A DNA stretch of 64,000 nucleotides from Moniliophthora roreri (GCA_001466705.2 LATX02000196.1:496001-560000); one strand, 5' to 3'. Shown: positions 26,656-38,715, counted from the stretch's first letter. Numbers and translations: made by a program. Notes: generated by a model from the letters alone, not told the origin.

Positions 26656-27977
26656 ATGTTGAATCTTGCACTCCTAGCACTCTTTGTCGCCTTTTGCAGC
26701 GCATCACCACTAGGACGGTCTGCTTCACCTGATTATAATGCTCGATGTAGCTCCCCCACCGTGCGCCAAGAATGGTGAGTTCCTACTTGCATTTTCAATA
26801 TCAAGGATATCAAGGGTAAATCTCTTTCATTTAAGGCGTGCTCTGACTGTGACCGAGAAGCAAGAGTACATTGATGCTGTGAAATGCCTACAAACGCTTC
26901 CGTCTCAAACTGCCGCTATCAAGGAGGCCAAGACGCGTTTCGATGACTTTCAAAGTGCCCACATAGTCCTAGCAGACGAAGTTCATCTAGTGGTTCGTAT
27001 CAAAGATTGAATTTGTCAAATGCCTGCCTAATGTTCCTTGTAGGGCCAGTTTCTAGTTTGGCACCGCCTCTATGTTCACACGTACGAAAAAGCCCTTCGC
27101 GAAGAATGCGGTTATCAAGGATCCCAACCGTGAGTACTTGAGTTATGGCACCAACTTTAATGATGGCATTAATGGTTCCGGCTCCTTCTCCTCCATCAGA
27201 TACTGGGATTGGACACTCGATATTGAAGATGGACTCACGTCGTAAGTGCCTTGGTCACCTTCGAAGCGCAAAGGTGAATCCGTGTTTGTAGATTCGCAGC
27301 TTCTCCACTCTTTGACCCGACCTACGGTTTCGGAGGAAACGGAGCTGATATACCGGGTTACAATGGTTTCTTCAATAACGTGTCAGAGACACCGGACTGG
27401 GAGTACGGGGGACCTGGAGGAGGATGCATCCAAGACGGCCCATTCGCATCTTACAATCTATCCCTGGGCCCGGGAACTTTGATTACGAATCATTGCATCT
27501 CACGATGGTTTACCCCGGTGTACCTCAAAACTATCACCGAAAAGAACGTATCCCAACTTTTCACCTTTGACACATTCGAAGAATTCCGAATCGAGTTGGA
27601 GGGTACACCAGTCACGAGGCATGCAAAGCCGCATGATGGTGCTCACTTTGCGGTAGGTGGTGAGATGGGTGATCGGTACTCGAGCCCAGGAGGTGGGTGT
27701 TCCTCATTAACCTTCCAAGGACACGCTGGCTAATCACCTTCCTTCAGACCCTCTCTTCTATCTTCATCATACCAACTTGGATCGCATTTGGTGGAAATGG
27801 CAAACAGCCAACCCGTCTGCCAGGTTGTATGAAATATCTGGTCGGTCGTCAGTCGATCCCCCATTTCACAACGTCACTCTGGACTTTGTACTCCCTCTAA
27901 AAGGATTGGGGCCAGACGTACCTGTTCGCGATGTGATGGATATTCGGAACAAGGTCCTGTGTTATGATTACGCTTGA
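26656..27977 (+). CDS. Secreted short tyrosinase, paralogue 2
   Basis: Exons 26656-26774, 26836-26992, 27044-27129, 27200-27241, 27292-27692 and 27748-27977 give 344 residues. Exons 2 to 6 have exactly the same lengths (157, 86, 42, 401, 230 nt) as in the gene at 8687-9997; only exon 1 differs, by six residues before the mature start. Signal peptide MLNLALLALFVAFCSA. Copper ligands are seen in AHIVL, EVHLV and FLVWHRLYVH for CuA, and HDGAH plus FYLHHTNLDRIW for CuB. GYQGSQPYWDW is unchanged. Enzyme role as for the first copy: extracellular phenol and catechol oxidation. HDGGH has become HDGAH, a mild change next to a ligand. Confidence 0.93.
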
Positions 27978-28057
27978 TACGATACAGTGTATACTTACAC
28001 ACGATCAAACGAGCTCCATTGACGAATTTGAATGTTGTTATCAATATTTCATGTTCC

Positions 28058-28390
28058 AGCTATTCAAGAAATCGTAGGGCCGGATTCTTTCACGCGACCC
28101 TCAGGATTTTTGTTTGTCCAAATAGAATGATGTCACTCTTCCCACAATCTCCACCCCAGCTAGTGCCCTCGCTAAAGTTCCAGGTCGGTTGATTCTAGGG
28201 TCAGACGATAAGAACAGAGTGGCAGGGCGATAGCTCGAAAAGAACTGCTTATTTTCCAGTTGATGTTTGAGAATGCGCTGAGAGCACCACCGATCTGACG
28301 GGCGGTTATGAGCGCTAACTGGAGTTTGTATCTAAACAAAAATCCTGAGGGTGGCGTAAGAGAATCCGGCCTACGATTTCTTGAATAGCT
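28058..28390. repeat. Inverted-repeat (foldback/MITE-like) element
   Basis: The left arm at about 28058-28116 begins AGCTATTCAAGAAATCGTAG. The right arm at about 28333-28390 is its reverse complement with a few mismatches, including GGCC against GCC and CACGCGACC against TACGCCACC. The arms are nearly 60 bp and enclose about 216 bp with no open frame. A target-site duplication is not obvious. The total length of 333 bp suits a non-autonomous DNA transposon or foldback element, but family is not assigned. Confidence 0.6.
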
Positions 28391-29729
28391 GTCATATGGA
28401 ACCCATCAGATCACAAATCTCTGTTCCGAGAAAACCTTTAGAAGCACCTGACCTGAGTCGAGCTTCCCGTTTACAAGTAACCGCAAGAGGTGTGCCCAAT
28501 TCGAATTGTGGACATTGCTTACATAGGGGGGGGCCCCTCTGATACCCGCCGCCACCTAGTGAATAGAAAACATAAAGTACCAAGAACATTGCATTTTCGT
28601 GAATAAAAACTACAGAATCAAGCTTCCCGTTGCTAAAAACCATAGATTCGACGCCGAAATCATTAAAATCTGAGCATGGGAAGTTGAAAACAAGATCGAA
28701 CATTTGCTGCATTTACGATACCATGAACACCACGGGAAAAGCTTGGGAAAGCCCCGCCACATCCGCGATTCACGACGCGTTTTTCACCATCGACACGCCC
28801 TATCCACTGTGTAATCACTCAGAACTTGTCTGGTGATTCACAAGCTATTCTGCAGGCTTCAAGTCTGCTTTCTCCTGCTTGTTTGTGAGGGTTTTGATAT
28901 GAGAAGAGCACAATTTGTTCGAATAAAGCAGGTTTGACATATAAGAGACGGAGAATAACATACGGGGGACATATGGAGGGGACGCAGAGGAAAGAAAGGA
29001 ACTGACGTGTCTATCAACGCCGCTGCCAGTGGATGTCCGAATTTGGTATATACATCATTCTCTCACGCAAGTGACCCATGTCCAAGATCCAGATCGGGCT
29101 CACCTCTTGAGTAACCGATTACCACTGCTTGCTTAACATGAGGGCATCCAATGCAAGGAAGCGGGGATCTATTCACCGCGGTTTGATCTCGGTATGCATA
29201 CCAGCTTCCATAAGCCTAAGCTGCAGTAAGTATTTGGTGAATCGAGATTTCATTGACTTGGTATTGCCCACAGAGAAGAAAAACTCGAGCACTAGCTGAC
29301 AATTGCAAGGAAAGGTGACGACGCGTCTGGGACGCGCCTGAGAAATGATGATGTAACTTTCGCACAACCTCCGCAGTGATGCATCTCCTACCCTTTCTTC
29401 GCAATTTCGAAGCTCTACCTATTAAATGACTCATAATACACCTCTGGACGAACGCTGGCGGATGTTGGAGTTTGGAGGATGAGATCTGTTTAACTTTTCA
29501 TGGTACGTGATTCAAGCTACTCGTTGGGCTCATACATACTTTTCTAAACGCCTCGTTAACAGCCTTTTCGTGTAAGGCCTTAATACGATGTTTCATCATC
29601 CCGGCCGAAGAGAAAGAATGGAGAAGATTGGGTGTATGCGAAAAGTCTACAGAGTCGGACGACAATCGAAGGTGCTCCTGATGCATAGCAGCAAGCTTGA
29701 GCTTTTCCTTCGCGGCCGCGCTTGCGTGT

Positions 29730-29738
29730 TATAAAAAG
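29730..29738 (+). promoter_or_regulatory. TATA box of YcaC-like gene
   Basis: TATAAAAAG lies 67 bp upstream of the ATG at 29805, the spacing expected for a core TATA element with a short leader. Confidence 0.5.
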
Positions 29739-29804
29739 TCGAGTGCGCAACACTCTGCTTGTCTCAACACGAGCTTTCGTTAACACCCGACTTCTTCATC
29801 AGCA

Positions 29805-30738
29805 ATGCGCGTCTTCGGTCTCCTATGTTCTTCCTTGTGCTTGGTGCTCTCGGTACGCGCTGATGGTACGTCTGCCATCATTTGGTAGGTACGATCCACT
29901 GACAAATGTGTTTAGGATTTCAGTATAAACGCTTGAACAAGAACGACACGCTTCTCCTGATCGTGGACCAGCAGATTGGGCTCATGAACGTCGTTCGAGA
30001 TTTTGAGCCAGACGAATTCAGGACCAACGTCCTCGCTCACTCTGAGCTGGCAAAGGTGTTCGATTTACCTGTGGTCATGACCACAAGCGGCCAAAGCGGT
30101 TAGTACTTCATGAATGTGCGCCACTTTATCTGTATGTTTACCTTTTCGTCAATTTTAGGCCCCAATGGACCTCTACTTCGAGAGATTCTTGAGATGCATC
30201 AAGGCCAACCCCTCATCGCTCGTCAGGGTGAACTCAACGCTTGGGATAATGCCGAGTTCAGAGAGGCAGTCAAGGCTACCGGGAAGAAGCAGATCATCCT
30301 ATCTGCCATTACCACCGATGTATGCTCGTCATCTTTGTACTCATGCTCATTTTTATATTCCATCTCGTTTAACGTTATAGGTGTGCGCTACCTTCCTCGC
30401 TCTTTCCCTCATCGAGGAAGGTTACGAAGTCTGGCACAATGCCGATGCATCTGGTGCTGCTAGCCTCCGCACTGCGAAGGACGCCAACGATCGCATGCGT
30501 GCTGCTGGTGTGCAAGTCCTTGGACAATACGCCATTGCTTGCGAGCTTATGAGGGATTGGAGAGCTACTCCTGGTGCTAAGGAAATGTTTCCTTATTTTG
30601 ACAAGTGTGTTGATACTCTGCCTTAACGTTCCAAGCTCATTACTTTGCAGGTACTGGACTACGTACGCATGGATTGCAAGGAATCATGCTTATGCTCTTA
30701 CTCAGAATGGGACCATATTCCCTGGAGAAAGCGTCTAG
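29805..30738 (+). CDS. Secreted YcaC-like isochorismatase-fold hydrolase
   Basis: Exons 29805-29865, 29916-30098, 30159-30319, 30381-30604 and 30651-30738 splice to 238 residues. The first exon is almost only a signal peptide (MRVFGLLCSSLCLVLSVRA). The mature part is an isochorismatase-like fold: catalytic Asp in LLLIVDQQIGL and catalytic Cys in TTDVCATFLALSL. In between is ARQGELNAWDN, where YcaC-type hydrolases also have NAWDN. ASGAASLRTAKDAN and GQYAIACELMRDW complete the pattern, which resembles bacterial YcaC more than isochorismatase proper. The substrate of YcaC relatives is unknown, so no reaction is proposed. A secretion signal on this normally intracellular family is unusual. It is convergent with the MYND gene. 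Confidence 0.88.
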
Positions 30739-31281
30739 AGTAGTCGAATACCACTGTGAGACATGTCTCCCGTCCTCTGATTCACGGACCTTGTATGTAA
30801 ATTAGGAATTACACACTAGCTATTCACTTCGACAAGTAAATAGCCCGGAGATATACTTTGTTTGTTACTCGGATTATTCGTGCTTGCCCACGTGTTAACA
30901 TGACGGCTACCCTCGACTTTGTCAATTGACTCGTCCATCTATTCTGTTCCTTACATTTCTGCTCTCGCTTTGAAGTTTGTACACTATGGAGGATACAAGA
31001 ATATTGGGTTGCATCGGAAAAAGAACCACGAGGAGTGCTGCCATCCAAAAGGTTCAACGTTACAGTCGAGAAAGAACGGTCACGGGGATTGTACGCGACG
31101 CGAGCGCCCTACGCCCCCAATAAGCACGAAACAACGAGAGTGTTAGAGAACTGTCGAGTGCTTTACACGAACACATGGAATACAGTGTATTATTCGTACA
31201 TGGTTTTCGCATGGCATTAGGATAGCAAGAACAAGGAGAACGCGCAGGGTACTAAGGGTTCAAGATATGTGGTAGACGTGA
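30739..31281. other. Convergent spacer
   Basis: The 543 bp between two converging genes would hold both transcript ends. No gene is visible; the frames at 30824-31220 are short and featureless. Confidence 0.4.
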
Positions 31282-33792
31282 TCACTGCAAGGTGCAACCC
31301 TCGGGCTCAGGAGCCAGAGGCTCATCGGACGGAATCCATTCTACGAAGCGTTCCGTATGGTTGAGTCCGCTCAGAGCAAACTGTCAGTTTCACAACATTG
31401 CATTAGCGTCGAGATAAGACCGTACGAAAGCGGAAACTTGTATTGACCTTGTTGTACCATTTCTCCTTCGTAGAGATGTCAGGCAGTGTACTCCATTCAC
31501 TATGAATCGGTACGAAAGGTCGCTGTGAAGACAATTCTCAATGCCCGTGGTACGAGAATTGGGCGAAGCTGGCGAAACTCACAGGAGGAGCAATCTTGTT
31601 TCTCTCTCGCATTCTCACTCCACCTCTGCGAGCAGCCTGATTTGCACCTTCACTCATGAGATACTTCTTGAACGCTGGCGAATTGTCATGGACAATCTCC
31701 ATACTTGCAACAGCGGTCATTGCGTCTGCAGAGAAGGATCCGCTAAGGACATCGAACGGGTGCGCAAGTTCCTGTCACCCAATATGAGCCGGCCGTAAAG
31801 GGTATTCGAGGATGCCAAACTCACCGGCCTCACTGTGAGAAGATGTTTCATGCACGGAGCGACCAGGCTCACAGTAGAAGACGCCCTGGCTCCTGGTGTT
31901 CGGTAAGCCCAGTTGATGAACGAACCAATCAAGGTAGAGTCGGGTTGCTCCCTGTCAAGCATTGGTCCCCACTTGGTCAATACTGAAGCGACACCGACAT
32001 ATTCGAGATCCATGATATTGGATACTTCGACACGATCGAAGCGACAAAGATGAGGTGGTAAGAGAATCTGCCAGGTCAATAGCGTCCTGGTCATACATTC
32101 TGAATGAGATGGAGAACTTGCGCAATCGTCGAGCGAATGTGGTGAGCTGGTCCTGCACGTGGAAGTAAAGGCAACCCATGATATCTTCCTCAGTCGTTCC
32201 GTGTTCTTTGCCAGATTGGAGGATTTCGCGAATACTGTGGGGTTTTCAAGGTTAGTTACACATGGAAGCATATCAAAACGAGGCACGTACTCCCATCCCT
32301 CAAGTGGATTCGCAGAATCATTCAACCACAAGTGGCCAGTGGGTGTAATCAAAGACGGATTGGGTCGATTGAGGTGTGCATTGGGAGCGCCAAAAGGCAT
32401 TAATAGCCCAAATCGTCTCCACTCCTGGATCGCGACACGATGAGAAGGCTTCAGACGGGCATAAACCCGGTCACGATAGTCCACTCGTTCGGGTGCGTTC
32501 ATCACGGCGTTCAAGGTATTGTTTGCTGTTCCGGGATCCACGGTGTTACCAAACTCCAAGTCCAAAGTAATTGTCTGGATAGTGAGCGGTGAGAGCATCA
32601 TCGATAGGGTGGATGTTGTGGAAAGACTGATTTGCCTGCCGTCGAATGGGTGGTCGGCTATCAAGTGCTGATATAAAGAGGCGAACGCGAGAGCCGATCC
32701 CTTCGTTGGAAGGAATACAGAATACCAAAAGTGCAAAGCAAAGTCGATTGCTTGGTCCTATTTCAGCCATATCAGATTCTATGATGTGCCTTTAATAGAC
32801 GATTTCGGCTTACCATATCTTCCATGAGACCGAGTGCAGATAGAATCAGAACATTCCGTGCAACCACAAGTGGGTTTCTATCGTTCAGGACGATGGTAAG
32901 ATTTCCGTTGTATTCATCTGGTAGCGAGTTGACAGTCTTGATCATGTTCCGAAGATCACCAGAGGCTATCAGCGAGCAAATATCAACAAGACGGTTCACA
33001 GTTTATAGAGAAGCTCTTTACCGATGAACGCAAGCCGAAAGTCTCTCGCCTTGATGGATTCGTCCTCGATCGTATCACTCAGGACGTTGATAGCTGGCAC
33101 GTTGCCCCACCTAAAGAAGCGTGAATGGCAAATTTGGTTGGGTACAGCTGATGGCAACATACAAGGTCACTCCGCCCCCAAATGATGACAATGGTGAGCA
33201 GGACTTGGGCTCGGATACGAAAGCTGGCTCCCGACGCTGTTCTTCCCAAAGTGGTCTCCACGAGTCATCCCTCATCTGATTTCTGCAGTCTGGAATTAGA
33301 CGTCAGTACTAGGCTAATGAAAAAACTCAAAGGTGAGTTCAGTGTACCCTGCTTATGCTTTTCCCAGTCGCGTTTTTGACATTCCTTCGAGCAGTATCGA
33401 ACGAGCCGACAACCTGAACACGAGCGAGTTCCGTTATTCGCACAAACTATGCGAGTTTCAGCGTTGTGGTAGGCACATGGAAGACGTTTACAAATTGGAG
33501 GATCGCTGAATTGAGTCGGTTTGACGAGGGATATTAACGAAGTAGGTGATATGTCATGCCTTTCCAAGAAACGGAAGAGAGCACGAGTCTCTCCGCGACA
33601 CTGTACTTCGCGTTCGACAAAGGCAGGTGGATTGCTTGTGCTTCCCGAAAGGTATGCAAAAGGCAAGCCCGTAGAGTCATGCTTAATTTCATCGGAGAGA
33701 AATGCCGACAGGGCAGAGAACTTTTCGCCTTGAGTAGTAGACTCGGAAAACGACTGTTCCGGTCTGTTAAGACGAGCCTCGAAGGAATTCAT
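31282..33792 (-). CDS. MYND zinc finger protein with DUF4470-like region
   Basis: A minus-strand multi-exon gene starting MNSFEARLNRPEQSFSEST at 33792. The MYND finger lies at about residues 115-150: CANNGTRSCSGCRLVRYCSK followed by ECQKRDWEKHKQ and, after an intron, the final Cys (DCRNQM). The long C-terminal part includes ASGDLRNMIKTVNSLP, LTIVLNDRNPLVVARNVLIL and DYRDRVYARLKPSHRVAIQE, the pattern of fungal proteins annotated with DUF4470. The last exon ends EWIPSDEPLAPEPEGCTLQ at TGA 31282-31284. MYND fingers bind proline-rich partner peptides; the role of these fungal proteins is unknown, and nuclear or cytosolic location is likely since no signal or membrane segment is seen. Confidence 0.82.
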
Positions 33793-34785
33793 GGGGCTAG
33801 GAGAAGGGGGATCTGAGGCCCATCGTCAGTGCAGGGCAGTATTTATAGTAATAAAGCAGGTGCTCACCAGAAGATTAAGATTCTACCCAGAGTACCGTGG
33901 CTTCTAGGCTGTTGAGGATTTCTGTGTAGTTCCGTCGTTTCCAATATATTCTCAATGTGTAAGGTTTGAGGTAAGATTAGCGCCGATTCAGACCTCGTTT
34001 ACTTATGAAGAACGTCAGTTTTTTGTGCTGAGGATATATTTCTAGTAAAAAACTCACCATTCTGACAGTACGTGATACCAGATGGATTACTATGCTATGC
34101 AGACAAGGCAAGGAGTGCGGTCGTGGGAATACAACTTAAGCGCCAAGAACCTGAGCTTGCGAGCCTTGCCAACATTGGGTCATCACCGAACCTTCATGCT
34201 CGCGCTCCCAAAACTTATTTTTCTTCAGAAGACTACTATCTTCATAGGAGCCGCTGCGCATGGAAGTGACTCTAGGACGGGGTTTTCTTGTCGTCGTGAA
34301 AAAATCAATGGCGGCAGTGACGAAATCGATCTGGAGCCGGACAGCTTTCGACGAGAGTAAGCTCGATGAGTCGTGAAAAGATAAGAGATAACGGGCGATT
34401 TGACAGGTCATCACCGTAAAGTCAGTCAACGACGTCACGACTCATCGGGTTTTCCCTGGCTTTCGACGTTGAATGGAATAGAGTTTAGGTTTGGGAAATG
34501 AGGCTGAGTCACCTTCCGATTCCCTCTTTGAGATGCTGAATGGAAACCCAAAATTGCAGGGTCGTCCAAGAATTCGGGTGGGGCATGAGCACGGATACTC
34601 ACCGACCAGACGGTTTTCATTCCGTGTGTCCTCTTTCGAATTAATCAGTCTACAAACCGCTAAATTCGGAGCTTAGGTTAAAGGGGTCTTCCCCAGAAAA
34701 CCCACTCAAGCTGTCACCCTCGTGTAGAACCTCGATTTCATTTACCTCCAGCCGCATTGACCACCGACTTTGAACCTCAACCACC
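33793..34785. other. Start of the repeat array, upstream of first regulator copy
   Basis: About 1 kb. From about 34150 the sequence belongs to the array's repeated spacer. The segment TGGGTCACCGAACCTTCATGC-like (34167-34260) recurs near 38887 and 41157, and AATCAGTCTACAAACCGCTA recurs before most copies. No gene is present. Confidence 0.5.
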
Positions 34786-35988
34786 ATGTCGAAAACAGGT
34801 GCTGCGACCACCTTCGAATTTGAGGGTGTCATTCGCTTTCATGTCAAGTCCAGGAGTGGGTGTCTAACGTGTAGGAAGAGACGTATTAAAGTATGTACGC
34901 GTCAGCTGTTACTCTTCCTCCTGTCGCTCACTTTGGCATGAACTTGCCAGTGTGATGAAACGAAACCAATTTGCAAGAAGTGTTATCAGCGAAATCTAGA
35001 ATGTGTACAGAGGTCCCAGAATGAGCACGACCAGGGGCGGCAGCAGCAGAAGCAGCAGGAAACGACGCTCTGCAAACCCCTCACAGCACCGACACCGATA
35101 CCAATGGACATCACTTCCCTCCAAATAATGCATCATTTCACGACCGCAACTGCCGCTTCTTTTTTGTCCGACCCTAGGTGCATCAATATAATGGCTACCA
35201 TGCCTCCTCAGTTATCATGGGACAATCCACACCTCTTCCACACACTGTTATCCTTTTCGGCACTTCACCTCGGTCGACTCTACCCCGAAGAGTCCAAGTG
35301 GGTATACCTTGCCTCTGCTCATCGGAGAGCTGCGATAGATACCCTACCTGGTGCTACCAACACCGATGCCAAGTCCCTAATGATTGGTATCTTCATACTG
35401 TATACGATCTCGTCGTCGCTATTCTCATCACCGCGGAACATATTCTCACTGATGACGTCGCTGCATAATGTCTTGACCTCCTTCGTGGCACGCCATGATA
35501 CGTATAAGGATCAGAGGATAAATGTTGTAGAACCGTTCTCCACGAACGTGCAAGCAAATTCGGCGGAGGGACTAGGGCACCTACAGCAGATATACGACTT
35601 CCGTATGCCTGGGTTCGAGTCAGGATCGGAGGAGCTTTTTGATCCAAGTATTAGGGCGGCATATCAAAAAGCAGTGGAAGCGCTCTTTATCGCATACCCG
35701 CTCAGTCAGATGGGATACGAAACGAAGTGCGCCGTTTTGTGGCCAGCACTTTTTGGGACGAAGTTTCGTGATTTATTAACTGAGAGGAGACAGCGTGCAT
35801 TGGTGGTACTGTATTATTATCTGGGGATGTTGAAGAGTATAGGTGAACGAATTTGGTGGGCGAGTGAAGCTGGGAGGTGTCAGGATTATGTGTATGGGTT
35901 ATTGGATGCTGGTTGGAAGGGTTGGGTACTTCAATATGATGGTGTTACGGAGAATTGGGTGGCTAATTCGACGAGGAGATTGACGTAG
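34786..35988 (+). CDS. Upc2-like Zn(2)Cys(6) transcription factor, copy 1
   Basis: Exon 1 (34786-34890) and exon 2 (34951-35988) give 380 residues. The zinc cluster at residues 26-53 is canonical C-x2-C-x6-C-x6-C-x2-C-x6-C (CLTCRKRRIK then CDETKPICKKCYQRNLEC), with the intron exactly before the third Cys. A Gln-rich linker (GRQQQKQQQE-like) at about residues 64-73 follows, then the regulator core: IMHHFTTATAASFLS, LSWDNPHLFHTLLSFSALHL, ERRQRALVVLYYYLGMLKSI and WWASEAGRCQDYVYGLLDAG. Such proteins bind CGG-containing DNA, and the core resembles sterol-uptake regulators of the Upc2/Ecm22 type. Targets are unknown. Unlike most copies, its upstream ATG has been lost (GCATTGACC where others have GCATGACC). 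Its 3' end and downstream flank match those of the copy at 52006. Confidence 0.9.
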
Positions 35989-36332
35989 TAGAGCCAAACC
36001 AGAGTCCCCCAACTACTGCATTCAGGGATGGGATAGAGTTTTAGAGTTGCGAAATGAAGCTGAGTCATCCTCGCGATCCTCTGCCTAATTGGCTTCTGTT
36101 TGGCCAACTGCAGTGGAAAAGATCGAATTGCAGGGTCGTTGACGAGAAATCGGCTAAAGACATGGACACGGATACTCACCGATTAAACGGTGTGTCCTCT
36201 TACGAACTAATCAGTCTACAAACCGCTAAATTCAAAGTTTAGGTTAGAGCGGCCTTCCACAGAAAACCCACTCAAGTTGTCACCCTCGTGTACCTTGAGT
36301 GTAGAACTGTGATTTCATTTGCCTCTGGCCGC

Positions 36333-36443
36333 ATGACCGCCAACTTTGAACCTCAACCACCATGTCGAAAACAGGTGCAGCGACCACCTTCGAATTTGAG
36401 GGTGTCATTCGCTTTCATGTCAAGTCCAGGAGTGGGTGTCTAA
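36333..36443 (+). promoter_or_regulatory. Overlapping upstream ORF, copy 2
   Basis: An ATG 29 nt before the main start opens a 36-codon frame (MTANFEPQPPCRKQ...) that reads across the main ATG in another frame and stops inside zinc-cluster codons. Scanning ribosomes that start here would skip the regulator start. Confidence 0.45.
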
Positions 36444-37558
36444 CGTGTAGAAGGAGACGTATTAAAGTACGTACGCGTCAGCCGTTGCTCTTCCTCCTGT
36501 CGCTCACTTTGGCATGAACTTGCCAGTGTGACGAAACGAAACCAATTTGCAAGAAGTGTTATCGGCGAAATCTAGAATGTGTACAGAGGTCCCAGAATGA
36601 GCACAACCAGGGGCGGCGGCAGCAGAAGCAGCAGGAAACGACGCTCTGCAAACCCCTCACAGCACCGACACCGATACCCATGGACATCACCTCCCTCCAA
36701 ATAATGCATCATTTCGCGACCGCAACTGCCGCTTCTTTTTTGTCCGACCCTAGGTGCACTGATATAATGGCTACCATGCCTCCTCAGTTATCATGGGACA
36801 ATCCACACCTCTTCCACACACTTTTATCCTTTTCGGCACTTCACCTCGGTCGACTCTACCCCGAAGAGTCCAAGTGGGTATACCTTGCCTCTGCTCATCG
36901 GAGAGCTGCGATAGATACCCTACCTGGTGCTACCAACACCGATGCCAAGTACCTAATGATTGGTATCTTCGTATTGTATACGATCTCGTCGTCGCTATTC
37001 TCATCACCGAGGAACATTTTCTCACTGATGACGTCACTGCATAATGTCTTGTCCTCCTTCATGGGTCCCCATAATATATATAAGGATCAGAGGATAAAGG
37101 TTGTAGAACCGTTCTCCACGAACGTGCAAGCGAATTCGGTGGAGCCACTAGAGCACCTACAGCAGATATACGACTTTCGTATGCCTGGATTAGAATCGGA
37201 GGAGCTTTTTGATCCAAGTATTAGGGCGGCATATCAAAAAGCAGTGGAAGCGCTCTATGTCGCATACCCGTTCAGTCAGACGGGATACGAAACGAACTGC
37301 GCTGTTTTGTGGCCAGCACTTTTTGGGACGAAGTTTCGTGATTTATTAACTGAGAGGAGACAGCGTGCACTGGTGGTACTGTACTATTATCTGGGGATGT
37401 TGAAGAGTATAGGTGAACGAATTTGGTGGGCGAGTGAAGCTGGGAGGTGTCAGGATTATGTGTATGGGTTATTGGATGCTGGTTGGAAGGGTTGGGTACT
37501 TCAATATGATGGTGTCACGAAGAGTTCGGTTACTAATTCGATGAGGTTGATATATTAG
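36362..37558 (+). CDS. Upc2-like Zn(2)Cys(6) transcription factor, copy 2
   Basis: Exons 36362-36466 and 36527-37558 give 378 residues. The cluster reads CLTCRRRRIK then CDETKPICKKCYRRNLEC with canonical spacing. The core is nearly the same as copy 1 but two residues shorter near residue 250 (GLESEELF versus GFESGSEELF). The C-terminus diverges after VTKSS, ending MRLIY. The first exon and 5' flank match the copy at 53571 closely. The linker is GRRQQKQQE. Function as for the family: DNA-binding regulator with unknown targets. Confidence 0.9.
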
Positions 37559-38256
37559 AGCCAAGCTGAGATTTCGGCAGAGGAAAACCAGGACACTAAT
37601 TTAATTCTTTGAGCGGCCACGACCCTACCATAGCGAATGGGTGATGTAGCGTCGGCGTTGATTGGCGTCGTGCGATAGGTTCCCTGCAAAAACCTTGTTA
37701 TATTTACCGATGACGTTTCACAGTGTATGTCCTGCAGCACCGTGGCACCGTCTACGTAGTTATATTCATTGTTTCATGCATCAACTTGCGGTTTTAATGT
37801 GTACTTGAGCTGAGGACGTTTGTGACGTGCTGCTCTCAAGCTTGACCCCAAACTGCATTCTGGCATTCTGGCATGTTGCAATCCTTGATGCATACCACAA
37901 AACTCGAACGGTTAATACTCCTAAAACGGACTGTCAACAGTAACTGCGCCGAGATCTGACGATGTAACCCTTTCGTGATTCAACGTGAAGGCCACAGGAT
38001 GGAAGCCATTGACTTGCCTGAGCTTGTGAGCCTTGCCAGGATTGGGTCGCTAGTCTTCTTTTTTATCCGTACGTGATTTGGAACGTGACGAGATTGACGC
38101 GAAAGTTTGACGCGTTCCATGACCACTCCTGAAGCGAATACCCCCCAAATCCTCTAGAACTGGGTGGAAGGCCATCGTCTGCGCTTTAATGCGCATCCAG
38201 TAACAGAACTCGGCGGTCTCGATGAAGTCTGCGGTTGGTACTCAGCCAACAGCTCC

Positions 38257-38649
38257 TCATCTCTGAGCCGTTTTGCGCCGTTTCCGTAAAGGTTCACAGG
38301 GAGTTTCAAAATGACATCGTCTAGTGATGCTGAGGGGTGTGGAAGGGATCTGAGATGTACCAGCACGAGGAGTTTGCGTATATGGTGGATTAGGTGAATG
38401 TATTGATGTTTCTTCATTACTGGATCTACCAGTAGTGAAAACGTCGTCGTTCTCGCGATTTACGGCGATTATGCGATGTCTTTGTTTCTTAGGTTTGATA
38501 TTGGGGCCACGAGGACGACGAGGTTTCGAGGCATTAGTTGGATTGAAGCTATTGTCTGCAGACTCAATGGGGCTGCGATCGGACAAGGGAACGCGGAGAC
38601 ACAGCCTTGAGGGCGTCAAAGGAGTGGAAGGGTTGAAATAGAAGTGCAT
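38257..38649 (-). CDS. Hypothetical basic protein or gene fragment
   Basis: A 130-codon minus frame, rich in Pro, Ser, Thr and Arg, with two basic clusters (KPRRPRGPNIKPKKQRHR and PLRKRRKTAQR) that look like nuclear localisation signals. No domain is recognised. An overlapping minus frame (38154-38417) continues to ALKRRRWPSTQF. It sits in an insert within the regulator array and may be a captured gene fragment. Confidence 0.3.
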   Translation of the reverse strand: MHFYFNPSTPLTPSRLCLRVPLSDRSPIESADNSFNPTNASKPRRPRGPNIKPKKQRHRIIAVNRENDDVFTTGRSSNEETSIHSPNPPYTQTPRAGTSQIPSTPLSITRRCHFETPCEPLRKRRKTAQR

Positions 38650-38715
38650 TGTGACATATTATAGGGGTATAGAGCTAAAGAAGTTAAGAAAAGAGGACCG
38701 TTGACGGATGCGTCG

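Larger units (their letters stand above)
27978..29804. other. Gene-poor spacer, about 1.8 kb
   Basis: No supported gene. It contains the inverted-repeat element at 28058-28390 and a TATA box just before the next gene. Several short minus frames (28392-28712, 29173-29434, 29498-29786) lack recognisable motifs. Confidence 0.35.
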
